45,374 nt of DNA from Chloroflexota bacterium (GTDB lineage: Bacteria; Chloroflexota; Anaerolineae; B4-G1): the NCBI GenBank assembly GCA_024232355.1, contig JAAEPW010000960.1, positions 1-45,374 of the forward strand, read 5' to 3'. The position numbers and the translations under genes were made by a program. Within the stretch, counting starts at the first letter, position 1; every line of letters begins with the position of its first letter. The notes below the pieces were generated by a model that did no database searches, had not been told where the DNA came from, and saw only the letters and a list, made by a program, of their open reading frames with translations. Of the stretch, positions 1 to 8,428 are shown in pieces.

Positions 1-140
1 TCAGTTGGGTGGGATTTCTGGATAATAATCCAATTGTGACTCAAAAAGGGATTTGTAGCCGAGGTTTCCATACCTCGCAGAGCCTCACGCGCTATGGAAA
101 GCGCGGCTACATTGTAATCCCATTCAACTGAACCAGTGCC
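1..140. repeat. MITE-like palindromic element, copy 1 (left end cut by window edge)
   Basis: This element matches the one at 10038-10185. Its right end (116-140) carries the same terminal sequence, ending CAACTGAACCAGTGCC. Its left end starts inside the matching terminus, so about 9 bases lie outside the window. A 56-bp core (55-110) runs from GTAGCC to GGCTAC and holds two perfect 6-bp-stem hairpins, at 60-77 and 88-105. Their loops (TTCCAT and ATGGAA) are reverse complements of each other. No ORF is present. The target duplication cannot be tested because the left flank is missing. Read by its termini, this copy lies in the opposite orientation to copy 2, yet the core reads the same way in both. 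Confidence 0.8.
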
Positions 141-459
141 CCACGTCTCTCATCGAAAATAAACCAAGTAGACAAAACTCCCTGACCTTGGAATCTGTAG
201 TGGTTCTGCTCGCTGGTGCGTCACACGCCAAGCTGCTTCCCGTCCTCGATGGTGGGGACGTGTCCGGTGTGCACACAGTTGGGTCAGAGCTTTGCCGGCC
301 CCGAGTGCGAGTCTGTGGCCGGCAATGAAGAGTACCCAATTTTTCGCAAAGCATACTCTGAATCAACCCTGGCTCCTACCCCAATTGATATCGACAGCAG
401 CACAAGGAAGGAAACTTGTACCGCATAGGCTTCCTGCCACACCCGCTAGCTTTTTCGTG
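141..459. other. Intergenic stretch with possible gene remnant
   Basis: No intact gene is convincing here. From the element boundary, one plus-strand frame is open to a TGA near 326. It contains the stretch VVVLLAGASHAKLLPVLDGG (about 200-260), which has the hydrophobic-strand-then-GASHA look of SGNH-hydrolase-like proteins. It has no start codon or ribosome-binding site and stops early. It may be the broken tail of a gene interrupted by the mobile element, or chance. The rest shows no promoter, RNA or terminator that I can defend. Confidence 0.25.
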
Positions 460-1215
460 CTAATTAGACGACATGACTACATCTAGATTGCGTCCTTGCA
501 GGAACATCTGGGCGAATGTCTCTGGCAATTTGTGCTCGCGGATCACGGCGACGGTTCGTTCTACGTTGTACTCTACCCGGTAGTGTTGCACGTGGATTTG
601 GTCTGGCTTGATCTCTAGGACGGCGTAACAAGCGCGGGGGTCACCGTCGTCGGGCCGCCCAACGCTGCCGGCATTGATGAACCAGACGTCATTCACTTGG
701 CGGGCAAAAGGTTGGTGTGAATGGCCACAGATGACAATGTTGGCTCGAGCCACTTTGGCCAGTTCGCGCAGGCGTTTGTCTGGGGTGTTTGAGGTCAGGT
801 GCTCGCTGTTCGAGGTAGGACTGCCGTGGGTCAGCAGGATGCGGTGCCCTTTGATTTTGATCCGTATTTCCTGGGATAGAAAGCGCAGGTATTTGCGGCT
901 CTTTTTGGAGAGGTTCTCATGGGCCCACTTGAAAGCTAGGTATTTCTGTGGATGCTTTTTCTTGCGCCACTTTGATTTTTTTTCTTTGAATTCCAGTACT
1001 TTGAGATCATAGTTGCCGACAATGCTCAACATGTCCTTATTTCGTAGACGCTGTGCTGTTCGGAACAGCCGGACCACCTCATCGGGAAAGGGGCCATAGC
1101 CCACGAAATCGCCCGTGTTCCAGATTTTTTCGATGCCTTGTTCGTGGATGTGGGCGAGTACCGCTTCTAGCGCTGGTAGGTTGGCGTGGATGTCTCCAAT
1201 CAATGCTGCTTTCAT
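460..1215 (-). CDS. Calcineurin-like metallophosphoesterase (YfcE/MJ0936-like)
   Basis: The product is a 251-residue soluble phosphoesterase. All the dinuclear-metal motifs are visible: GDIHAN (D8, H10), NTGDFVGYGP (D36), GNYD (N69-D70 region), THGSP (H130) and GHSHQP (H165, H167), followed by NAGSVGRP. Family members hydrolyse phosphodiesters or phosphomonoesters with Mn/Fe/Ni; the substrate cannot be told from sequence. A lysine-rich insert (about 76-90) is unusual and may bind nucleic acid or polyanions (inference). It lies 35 bp downstream of the polyphosphate kinase gene on the same strand, so the two may be co-transcribed. The ATG start gives the motif at the expected distance from the N-terminus. 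Confidence 0.88.
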   Translation of the reverse strand: MKAALIGDIHANLPALEAVLAHIHEQGIEKIWNTGDFVGYGPFPDEVVRLFRTAQRLRNKDMLSIVGNYDLKVLEFKEKKSKWRKKKHPQKYLAFKWAHENLSKKSRKYLRFLSQEIRIKIKGHRILLTHGSPTSNSEHLTSNTPDKRLRELAKVARANIVICGHSHQPFARQVNDVWFINAGSVGRPDDGDPRACYAVLEIKPDQIHVQHYRVEYNVERTVAVIREHKLPETFAQMFLQGRNLDVVMSSN

Positions 1216-1250
1216 AATCTGATCCTATCTTTTTTGCATGGCGATTTTTG

Positions 1251-3380
1251 TTAGCCTTCTTCGTTCCACAATCCCCGATGTTCGATCATCCACAGTTGCG
1301 AGTTTAATTCTGGTTCACCTTCTTGAGGCTGTACTCGCTCATAGCTGCCATCGGGTAGGAGACGGCGGGCTTGCATATTATCGCGCAGGTGGACGCTGAG
1401 GATGTGGTTGAACAACGAGTCCCGCAAGTTTGAGTTTTGTACTGGGAAGAGTTGTTCCACCCGGCGGTCGAGGTTGCGGGGCATCAGGTCGGCGCTGCCC
1501 ATCAGGATTTCTTCATTTTCGTTGCCGCCGTTGCGAAAATAATAGATACGGGGGTGCTCTAGAAAGCGCCCCACGACGGAGGTGACAGTGATGTTATCGC
1601 TCACGCCTGGTATGCCTGGCCGTAGGCAGCAGATGCTGCGCACTTGCAAGTCTATCTTGACTCCCATTTGAGAGGCGCGGTACAGCGCTTGGATGCACTT
1701 TCTGTCGGCCAGGGCGTTCATCTTGAATGCCAGATAGCCGTCATCGTGCTGTTTCTGTCGTTCGACCTCGCGCTCAATGCGTTTCAAGATTTGCTGACGC
1801 ATCAAATCTGGAGCTACCAGCAGTTTGCGGTACTCTTGCTTGCGAGAATAGCCGGTCAGGGAGTTGAATAGGTCAGCGACATCGGTGCCGATGTCCGGGT
1901 CGCAGGTGAAAAATCCAACGTCCGAATAGAGGCGGGCGGTAACGTCATTGTAGTTGCCTGTGCTCATATGTATGTAGCGAGTTATGCCGGCTCGCTCGCG
2001 GCGGACAACCATCAAGAGCTTGGTATGTGTCTTGAGACCTACCAGACCATAGACCACGTGCACGCCCGCCCGTTCCAGTGCGCGTGCCCATACGATATTG
2101 TTCTCTTCATCAAAACGGGCCTTGAGTTCTACCAGTACGGCTACTTGTTTCCCATTCTGGCGGGCCTTCATTAGGGCAGCCACGACTGGTGAATTTGGGC
2201 CGACTCGATAGAGTGTTTGCTTGATGGCCAGCACGTCTGGATCTCGGGCTGCTGCATAGAGGAAATCAACCACCGGTGCAAAGCTATCGTAGGGATGGTA
2301 GAGCAGGATGTCCTGCTGTTTGATCGCGGAAAAGATATTTTCGTCGGTGGCTAGTGGAGGAGGGATCGCTGGCAAAAAGGGTGGATCTTTGAGATCTGGC
2401 CGGTTGACCTTGGTCAGCTCCATCAAATCTGCCATGCCGATGGGGGCATCCTTCACGTAGACCTGGTAGGGGGCCAGCCCCAGGTTACTGGTCAGTATGT
2501 CAAATATGCGCTTTGGCATAGCGCTTTCTACTTGTAGCCGCACGGCGAAACCAAAGTGGCGCATTTGCACACTCTCTTCAATGGTCAGCAACAAGTCCGA
2601 CGCTTCGTCTTCCTCGATTTCCGGGTCGGCGTCGCGAGTGATGCGGAAGGGGTAGGCGGCCACGATTTCCATACCGGGAAAAAGCATATCCAGATTGGCC
2701 GCCACGACCTCTTCCAACCACACAAAGTTAGTGGATACTTCTTCCACCAGTCCTAGGTTCTCATAGCTTTCGGCTTTTTCTTCGCTGGGAATGCGTAGCA
2801 AACGCGGGAATATATTTGGCACTTTGAGGCGGGCAAATCGCTCTCCATACTTGGGATCGTTGATCACTACAGCCAAATTCATACTGAGGTTTGAGATGTG
2901 AGGAAAGGGATGACCGGGGTCAAAGGCCAGTGGCGTAAGGGCGGCGAAAATCTCACGCTCAAAGTGACGGCGCAGTAATTTGCGCTGCTTGCGTTTTAGT
3001 TCGTCGTACCTGAGCACGTTGATGCCCGCCTCCCGCAGTTTGGGCAACAGGTCTTTGTGCCAACACTCCGAGTGGCTCGTCAATAGGGGAAGCAGTCCTT
3101 CACGGATGGCGGCCAATTGTTCGGCTGGCGTCATGCCATCAGGCGGAGTTTCCAATACTTCGGCGACCAACTGCCTACGTAGGCCGGATACGCGGATCAT
3201 AAAGAACTCGTCTGTGTTGCTGGCAAAGATAGCCAGGAACTTGACTCGCTCTAGCAGGGGGTGACGTTCGTCCAGCGCCTCTTCCAGCACCCGTTGGTTG
3301 AACTGAAGTTGGCTCAACTCGCGGTTGATGTAGAGACTGGGATCGTTCAGACTGATTTGCGTTTGTTCCTTTTTGGTCAT
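1251..3380 (-). CDS. ppk1: Polyphosphate kinase 1
   Basis: Ppk1 reversibly makes inorganic polyphosphate from ATP. The N-terminal domain starts YINRELSQLQFNQRVLEEA and is followed by the head domain and two phospholipase-D-like C-terminal domains. The two family histidines are present: one in GLKTHTKLLMVV (the autophosphorylated His) and one in RFLEHPRIYYF. HMSTGNYND and the C-terminal GSADLMPRNLDRRVE block are also intact. A longer frame runs to 3443, but the ATG at 3380 follows GGGGGAAAAGG and gives 709 residues, close to the usual 690-720. The gene is intact. Its close coupling to the phosphoesterase downstream, and the CYTH domain encoded at 33793, suggest polyphosphate matters to this organism (inference). 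Confidence 0.96.
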   Translation of the reverse strand: MTKKEQTQISLNDPSLYINRELSQLQFNQRVLEEALDERHPLLERVKFLAIFASNTDEFFMIRVSGLRRQLVAEVLETPPDGMTPAEQLAAIREGLLPLLTSHSECWHKDLLPKLREAGINVLRYDELKRKQRKLLRRHFEREIFAALTPLAFDPGHPFPHISNLSMNLAVVINDPKYGERFARLKVPNIFPRLLRIPSEEKAESYENLGLVEEVSTNFVWLEEVVAANLDMLFPGMEIVAAYPFRITRDADPEIEEDEASDLLLTIEESVQMRHFGFAVRLQVESAMPKRIFDILTSNLGLAPYQVYVKDAPIGMADLMELTKVNRPDLKDPPFLPAIPPPLATDENIFSAIKQQDILLYHPYDSFAPVVDFLYAAARDPDVLAIKQTLYRVGPNSPVVAALMKARQNGKQVAVLVELKARFDEENNIVWARALERAGVHVVYGLVGLKTHTKLLMVVRRERAGITRYIHMSTGNYNDVTARLYSDVGFFTCDPDIGTDVADLFNSLTGYSRKQEYRKLLVAPDLMRQQILKRIEREVERQKQHDDGYLAFKMNALADRKCIQALYRASQMGVKIDLQVRSICCLRPGIPGVSDNITVTSVVGRFLEHPRIYYFRNGGNENEEILMGSADLMPRNLDRRVEQLFPVQNSNLRDSLFNHILSVHLRDNMQARRLLPDGSYERVQPQEGEPELNSQLWMIEHRGLWNEEG

Positions 3381-3530
3381 CCTTTTCCCCCTCAGTACCT
3401 GGTATCCTGCTTCTATTTTACTCTGTTGCGGCGCAATTAGCAAGAGTCATATACGATGTGGAATGCAACCTCAGAGCACAAAACACGTATTGCTAGGTAT
3501 CCAATGATTTTGTTTCTCTGATTTTCAGAG

Positions 3531-3559
3531 TTGAAAACAAAGGCATCATAGGGTATACT
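3531..3559 (+). promoter_or_regulatory. Sigma70-type promoter for the 3594-5622 operon
   Basis: TTGAAA (3531-3536) and TATACT (3554-3559) are separated by exactly 17 bp. A start site near 3566 would give a leader of about 28 nt with a GGAGGTGA ribosome-binding site ahead of the ATG at 3594. Confidence 0.75.
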
Positions 3560-3593
3560 GTGTTCAGGTAGAGAAAGAGTTGGAGGTGAATGG

Positions 3594-4769
3594 ATGAAAG
3601 AATTATCTGATCAAGTGCAAGAGAACAAGGTAGAGGGTATCCCCGTGTCTCCTTCCTGGAACACGACTGCCAAAATTGTAATTGTCGTGTTTGGCGTGTT
3701 GCTTGTGGGAGGGATTATTTGGCGCTTTCATGACGTGATTCCACCGTTGATTATTGCTTGTCTTATTGCCTATGTGATGACGCCCATCGTCAACTTTGTC
3801 ACAACTCGTGTGCGTATCTCGCGGGGCATGGCTACTGCGGCAGTCTATTTGCTTTTTGTGGGAGTGATCGTGTGGGGAATCAGTTTGCTGACCCCTCTTT
3901 TCTTGAGACAAGTTCAATCTTTTCAATTTGATTTCCAAGAGATAGGGACCGTCATCGAGGAGTTTGCCTCTCGTACGTTCTACATTGGTAGTTTGCGCAT
4001 TGATTTGGCCCCAGTGTATGATGAGTTGGCAGCTACACTGACAAGCCTTGTGCAACCCCTCGCAACGCAAACGATGGCATTGCTAGCCAGCGTGGTGAGT
4101 CTTGCTGTTGAGGCTCTTTTCATCGTCATTGTTTCCTTCTACTTGACTATGGATGGCCCCAAGATGGGGCGGTCATTGGGAAAGTGGGTCCCGCCTCAGT
4201 TGCGCTATGACTTTGGACGACTGCGACAAGAGCTTGCGGTTCTTTGGCGCGCTTTTTTCCGTGGACAGCTTTTGGTGGCTGTTGCGATGGGAGTGACGCT
4301 AGGTATACTAATGGCCATAGTTGGAATGAAAAACGCACTGATTCTGGGGTTGTTGGCGTTCTTTTTGGAATTTCTGTTTAGTGTAGGACATGGTCTATGG
4401 CTTGCCATAGCCGTGATACTGGCATTGTTCCAAGGTTCGCTCTGGCTCCCTTTACCCAACTGGGGGGTCGCTTTGCTGGTATTCGGCATTCACCTGGTGT
4501 GGCAGCAAGTGGATCTCAACTTTTTTATTCCGCGTATCGTCGGGCGGCAAGTGCATCTCCATCCGATGGTCGTCATCATTGGTATTATTGTTGGCGGGAT
4601 GTTGGGCGGCGTATTGGGTATTTTACTTGCCGCCCCGACCATCGCTTCTCTCGTCGTGTTGAACTCTTACGTCTACCACAAGTTGTTGGATATGTCTCCC
4701 TGGCCAACCGAGTCGAACGTACAGGATGAGAAAGAGGAAAGGAGTGACGGTGACCAAGATGTTGGATGA
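3594..4769 (+). CDS. AI-2E-family transporter (permease)
   Basis: This is a 391-residue polytopic membrane protein. Residues 25-70 hold two hydrophobic helices with the family-like IPPLIIACLIAYVMTPIV. A third helix (about 80-105) precedes a loop region (110-160). The C-terminal half has the glycine-rich helix block GVLGILLAAPTIASLVVL, typical of the AI-2E/PerM family. Members export or exchange small solutes or act as Na+/H+ antiporters; the substrate here is unknown. The ribosome-binding site is strong (GGAGGTGAATGG-ATG). The 3' end overlaps the start of the CD-NTase-like gene, so the two are probably translationally coupled. The C-terminal tail is acidic and cytoplasmic. Confidence 0.9.
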   Translation: MKELSDQVQENKVEGIPVSPSWNTTAKIVIVVFGVLLVGGIIWRFHDVIPPLIIACLIAYVMTPIVNFVTTRVRISRGMATAAVYLLFVGVIVWGISLLTPLFLRQVQSFQFDFQEIGTVIEEFASRTFYIGSLRIDLAPVYDELAATLTSLVQPLATQTMALLASVVSLAVEALFIVIVSFYLTMDGPKMGRSLGKWVPPQLRYDFGRLRQELAVLWRAFFRGQLLVAVAMGVTLGILMAIVGMKNALILGLLAFFLEFLFSVGHGLWLAIAVILALFQGSLWLPLPNWGVALLVFGIHLVWQQVDLNFFIPRIVGRQVHLHPMVVIIGIIVGGMLGGVLGILLAAPTIASLVVLNSYVYHKLLDMSPWPTESNVQDEKEERSDGDQDVG

Positions 4770-5622
4770 AGGGTTCCAGTTGTTCATCGATAGCTTGACG
4801 CCTGACAACAGTATGCCGGCTATCCCCGAAGATTGTCGAGAGCGCATCTTGGATTGCCTGGATGACAACTTTGGGTTGTACGCATTCTTTCTCGGTGGTT
4901 CGCTGTTGAGCGGTACGCATATCCAGGGACACGTCAGCGTGGATTATTTCGCCAGCATAGACGGAGACAGACTGCCATCTGACTCTGACTCATTTCTGAC
5001 CGAAGTGGGACGCGCGCTACAAGAGTGTTTCCCAGATAGGAGCTTGGCCATACAAGCCCCAGCCATTATCGTTCCCACTGACCTGAATGGAGAAGGGGTT
5101 GTGCGGATTGTCCCGGCCAAGTTGACTGGACGGACTTTTGCCGAATATCGTATCTATGCTGTTGCTGATGGCCTGGGTGGTTGGATGACATCCAGTCCCG
5201 ATGCCCATGGCACTTATATCGAAGCTGCAGATTATGATCTGGACGGCAGGCTGAGGCCGTTGATCCGTTTTCTGAAAGCGTGGAAGTATTTTCGCCAGGT
5301 CCCCGTTTCTTCTTTCTATCTCGAGTTGCAGTGTGCGGCGTACGCTACCGGTGAAAAGATGCTTGTGTACACTGTGGATTTGAGAAATGTGCTAGAAGTA
5401 CTGTGGAAGGATCAGTTTGCAGACGTGCGGGATCCCAAGGGGGTGTCGGGGCACGTCCCTGCGCGATTGACTTATGCGGGTAAAAAGGTGGCGATTTCGA
5501 GGCTCAGGACTGCTTTGTACCATACCAATAGAGCGCAGGATGCTGCGGCCGAGGGGCGAGTGGAGGAATCGTTTGTGTACTGGAACCGGGTATTCAATGG
5601 ACACTTTCCACTTTATGGATAA
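4750..5622 (+). CDS. CD-NTase-like nucleotidyltransferase-fold protein, probable pseudoenzyme
   Basis: The protein has about 290 residues and the outline of a cGAS/DncV-like or SMODS nucleotidyltransferase. There is a GGS turn (49-51), a GT pair and a strand ending S63-V-D65, then VRIVPAK (about 118-124), and a helical LKAWKYFRQVPVSSFYLEL block typical of the C-terminal lobe. In active members the second site reads D-x-D and the third is an Asp before h-V-P-A. Here these are Ser63 and Arg119, so only one of three metal-binding acids remains. The gene overlaps the end of the AI-2E transporter gene. The GTG at 4750 sits 5 nt after AAAGGAG; an ATG at 4759 is an alternative. No CBASS effector lies nearby. 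The fold call is fairly secure; the biological role is unknown. Confidence 0.7.
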   Translation: MTKMLDEGFQLFIDSLTPDNSMPAIPEDCRERILDCLDDNFGLYAFFLGGSLLSGTHIQGHVSVDYFASIDGDRLPSDSDSFLTEVGRALQECFPDRSLAIQAPAIIVPTDLNGEGVVRIVPAKLTGRTFAEYRIYAVADGLGGWMTSSPDAHGTYIEAADYDLDGRLRPLIRFLKAWKYFRQVPVSSFYLELQCAAYATGEKMLVYTVDLRNVLEVLWKDQFADVRDPKGVSGHVPARLTYAGKKVAISRLRTALYHTNRAQDAAAEGRVEESFVYWNRVFNGHFPLYG

Positions 5623-5847
5623 CCGTGTTTGAGTATTGTTGTGAAACCAGAGGTCAAAGCTGATGTGCCAAAAGAGCATCGAGAAAGAACAATTGCTCGC
5701 CGAAGAACGTTTTCCCCAAGACGTCGCTCGTGAGCTGGGGTAGATAAAGTTAGAGTGGTTTTTCTAACCGCCATTTAGTGGGCGGCGTTGGCATTCCGGT
5801 GATGAGTTGGTGTAGGGCTGTAGGGCGTGACTTTCCATTGCAGTGCT

Positions 5848-6471
5848 TTAGACGTTTTCTTCCAGCATCCCCTTGACGCGTGCGGCAACCATCTCGATAG
5901 CGACCTTGTTAAAGCCCCCCTCTGGGATGATAACGTCGGCGTAGCGTTTGCTAGGTTCGACAAACTCGAGATGCATCAACCGTACTGTCGAAAGGTATTG
6001 TTCGCAAACCGACTTGACACTGCGACCTCGCTCCTCAATATCGCGTTGCAGCCGCCGGATAAAGCGCACATCGGCATCTGTGTCCACATAGAGCATGACG
6101 TCGAATAGCTTGCGTAGTTCGGGTTCAGAGAAAACCAGAATTCCTTCGACCAGGATCACGGACGAGAGTTTCACGTGACGTGTTTGCTGTGTGCGTGTGT
6201 GAGTGGTAAAGTCATAAACTGGAATTTCGACGGCGTGATTGGCGCGCAGTTTTTTCAAGTGTTCGATTAAAAGCTCGGTCTCTAGCGAGTCGGGATGATC
6301 ATAGTTGACCTGGCCGCGCTGTTGCGGCGAGAGGTGGCTGTGATCGCGATAGTAGGCATCGTGGGGGATGTAGGTGATGTGTTGCGTTCCTACGCGTTGC
6401 AATATCTGATTGGCCACTGTCGTCTTGCCCGATCCGGTGCCACCGGCCACTCCTATCACAATCGGTCGCAT
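5848..6471 (-). CDS. udk: Uridine kinase
   Basis: Udk phosphorylates uridine and cytidine for pyrimidine salvage. The 207-residue product has the P-loop GGTGSGKTT (10-18), the YRDHSHL and NYDHPDSL segments that bind the nucleoside, VYDFTTHTR, and VILVEGILVF (Walker B), followed by RRLQRDIEERGRS. The open frame extends upstream, but the ATG at 6471 follows GAGAGGAAAAA and gives the family length. It is the last gene of a minus-strand run with the membrane protein at 6492, about 20 bp upstream. With the pyrimidine-nucleoside phosphorylase at 32333 it would serve nucleoside salvage. Confidence 0.95.
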   Translation of the reverse strand: MRPIVIGVAGGTGSGKTTVANQILQRVGTQHITYIPHDAYYRDHSHLSPQQRGQVNYDHPDSLETELLIEHLKKLRANHAVEIPVYDFTTHTRTQQTRHVKLSSVILVEGILVFSEPELRKLFDVMLYVDTDADVRFIRRLQRDIEERGRSVKSVCEQYLSTVRLMHLEFVEPSKRYADVIIPEGGFNKVAIEMVAARVKGMLEENV

Positions 6472-6491
6472 TTTTTCCTCTCTATTCGATA

Positions 6492-7190
6492 CTACCATCC
6501 AACAGCCAATATAATGAGTAGCGACGTGGCTATGATCGTCAGTATGGCTCGTAGCCATAGAGGGCGACGTGGGCCAAACCAGGTTGCGCTCCAAGCCAGC
6601 CAAGCCCCTGCCAACCTACCCTCGTAAACGGTTCCTTTCCACATTGTTCCCTGTTGCCATAGGTTTGTCAGAGTTGTGCTGCTCGTCAAGAGTGTCAACA
6701 GTGCGTACGTTACCGCGGCAGGTGTCACAAACTTTTCCGAGTGTGAGAGCGGGGCGGTAATTTTTCTCAAGCTCTGACCTAGCGCCCTTACTCCGAATCC
6801 GCCGCAGACGATGGCTGTCAACTCGGCCACAGAGATCGAGAAACTGTCTGTTTCCATTTTTATTTCGGCGGATGTTACTCCCCAAAATAGGCTGATCCCA
6901 GCAAGTATCAGGGGGGGCAAGATCAACAACAGATCGCTCCAGTGGGAGTGGTGGCGGCGCTGGATTCCTGGAAAGACAGCCAGAGCCGTTATTAGGATCG
7001 GGTACGAGATGGGTGTGAGCGGCCATGCAGACAGCGCACCGATCAGTAGGAATATTCCTGCCAGCCAGCAGATAGCGCGCACGGCGTGAGAGAGTCTGGG
7101 TACTTGCCGGGGACTGCCCCACAGCGTCAGCCCAATCGCAACCAATAGCGCTCCGCAGGACATTCCGGTAAAGATCAAAGCCGTTGTCAC
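6492..7190 (-). CDS. Integral membrane protein next to ResB; possible divergent CcsA-like partner
   Basis: I do not recognise this 232-residue protein with certainty. About seven hydrophobic segments cover it end to end, with short polar loops. It starts one base after the stop of the ResB-like gene, so the two are surely co-translated. ResB normally works with CcsA/ResC, a heme-handling membrane protein with a Trp-rich WD motif. Here a Trp-rich segment (around TMWKGTVYEGRLAGAWLAW) sits where such a motif might be, but the canonical W-G-x-x-W-x-W-D pattern is absent. It may be a divergent or degenerate partner, or an unrelated membrane protein. Confidence 0.6.
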   Translation of the reverse strand: MTTALIFTGMSCGALLVAIGLTLWGSPRQVPRLSHAVRAICWLAGIFLLIGALSAWPLTPISYPILITALAVFPGIQRRHHSHWSDLLLILPPLILAGISLFWGVTSAEIKMETDSFSISVAELTAIVCGGFGVRALGQSLRKITAPLSHSEKFVTPAAVTYALLTLLTSSTTLTNLWQQGTMWKGTVYEGRLAGAWLAWSATWFGPRRPLWLRAILTIIATSLLIILAVGW

Positions 7191-7191
7191 T

Positions 7192-8361
7192 CTAGTTCTC
7201 CCTGTTCCTCGTTAACATTGGCAGTAGATCACCGGCGGCTTGGATTTGGTCCCCTTTTTCCTGCAACCAGAGTTTGCGCGTAGGCCACATGATACTTCCT
7301 AGCAGCCCTATTGTCAGAATCACGAGACCGATACAGGCAGGCCACAGACCGGGGTTGAAAATGACGCTTAATCGTGCATAGGACACGCTTGCGAATTCCA
7401 GCATTATATCGTCCACTGGTAGTTTGCTCTCTCCCACTATCTGGGTCTCGGTGATCAATCGTCCAGGAGGGCTACGGTATACTTGGACGAGCACTAGACG
7501 CTGGGTTTTGGTGATATGATTGGAATGCGGTGCTAACCGAACAACCAGTTGAGCCTCAGGGATGGCAAAATATTGATCTTCAGTCAGGGCCATTGTCAGT
7601 GTGGGAGCCGGTTCTGTGTTGAGAGATTGTTGCAGTGTTAGTGATTGTTCTGCACCATCGCTAGCCTGGGCCCGTATACCTGGCATTTGCTCTTCGATAA
7701 ACGCCAGGAGGCCAGGGCTGTGTGTCACGGCATGGGTATTTTCGTCCCACGCGACAAAAGCTCCCGAGTTGGCAAGTTCAACTCTCTGACCGCTTTGGAT
7801 GATCAGTTCCTTGGTCTGCCAGCCCCACAATTGAGTGATGAGTAGTCCAATCAAAAGCAGCAATCCGCCGATATGGGCCAGCAATGGGAAAAGATCAGCC
7901 CATGGCCAGCGGTCAGCTTGGAGGAGTGTGGGGGGCTCCAACAGTCGATATCGTCGGCGACGTAGGTCATCAGTTATGTCGGACAAGCGTATGCCCAAGA
8001 ATTCGTGCCATTCTCCCTCGGGTTCCGTCATTTCTCGGTTGCGCTGCATCCGGTCGCTGATCTCGATCAAGCGTAGTAGCAGGATGCCGGCAACGAGTGT
8101 CAGCAATAAGCGGAATCCGGGGGAATGTGTAACATTGAACAAACCCAGTGTTTGCATCGTGGGGGTTTTGTTCTCAAAACGGGCCTGGGTTTCTGAGAGC
8201 CATTGCGCATAAGCGACAGGGTTAGCCATGGGCATCTGGGGCAGCCAGGTGGTGATCATTAATCCGGCTGTGATGCCGAGCAGCAAGACGGCTATCAAAT
8301 AATCGCTGGTCGCAATTTGCCAGACCGTTCGCCAGGGATCGCGTGGAGTTTGGGCAATCAT
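7192..8361 (-). CDS. resB: ResB-like cytochrome c biogenesis protein
   Basis: The 389-residue product has the ResB layout. An N-terminal helix (about 20-40) is followed by a short loop ending HSPGFRLLLTLVAGILLLRLIE (second helix). A third helix (about 163-182) leads into a large extracytoplasmic domain (about 185-335), and a last helix (about 342-362) ends the protein. ResB with CcsA delivers heme to apocytochrome c in System II. No c-type cytochrome or CcsA is in the window. The ATG is 68 bp downstream of the tRNA-Thr gene on the same strand and lacks a clear Shine-Dalgarno sequence. The next gene follows after one base. Confidence 0.78.
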   Translation of the reverse strand: MIAQTPRDPWRTVWQIATSDYLIAVLLLGITAGLMITTWLPQMPMANPVAYAQWLSETQARFENKTPTMQTLGLFNVTHSPGFRLLLTLVAGILLLRLIEISDRMQRNREMTEPEGEWHEFLGIRLSDITDDLRRRRYRLLEPPTLLQADRWPWADLFPLLAHIGGLLLLIGLLITQLWGWQTKELIIQSGQRVELANSGAFVAWDENTHAVTHSPGLLAFIEEQMPGIRAQASDGAEQSLTLQQSLNTEPAPTLTMALTEDQYFAIPEAQLVVRLAPHSNHITKTQRLVLVQVYRSPPGRLITETQIVGESKLPVDDIMLEFASVSYARLSVIFNPGLWPACIGLVILTIGLLGSIMWPTRKLWLQEKGDQIQAAGDLLPMLTRNREN

Positions 8362-8390
8362 CTGCTTGACGTTATATCACCAGTCTCTAC

Positions 8391-8417
8391 TAAAGAAAAG
8401 ACCCCATTTGTGGGGCC
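8391..8417 (-). terminator. Intrinsic terminator of tRNA-Thr
   Basis: On the minus strand, GGCCCCA and TGGGGTC form a 7-bp stem (one G-U pair) around the loop CAAA. CTTTTCTTT follows. It lies 11 bp after the tRNA 3' end. Confidence 0.75.
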
Positions 8418-8428
8418 TTCGTAGTGAG

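Noticed and set aside
124..366. Minus-strand 80-residue ORF beside the left MITE copy
   Set aside because: Composition is Arg/Ser/Thr-rich without secondary-structure pattern, there is no ribosome-binding site, and it runs into the repeat. It looks like a shadow frame.
4726..5622. CBASS defence locus
   Set aside because: The CD-NTase-like protein lacks two catalytic acids and there is no effector, Cap2/Cap3 or HORMA/TRIP13 gene nearby. The neighbour is an AI-2E permease.
5740..5800. Terminator near the end of the CD-NTase-like gene
   Set aside because: A short CCGCC/GGCGG stem can be drawn, but neither side has a U-tract and the loop is poor.
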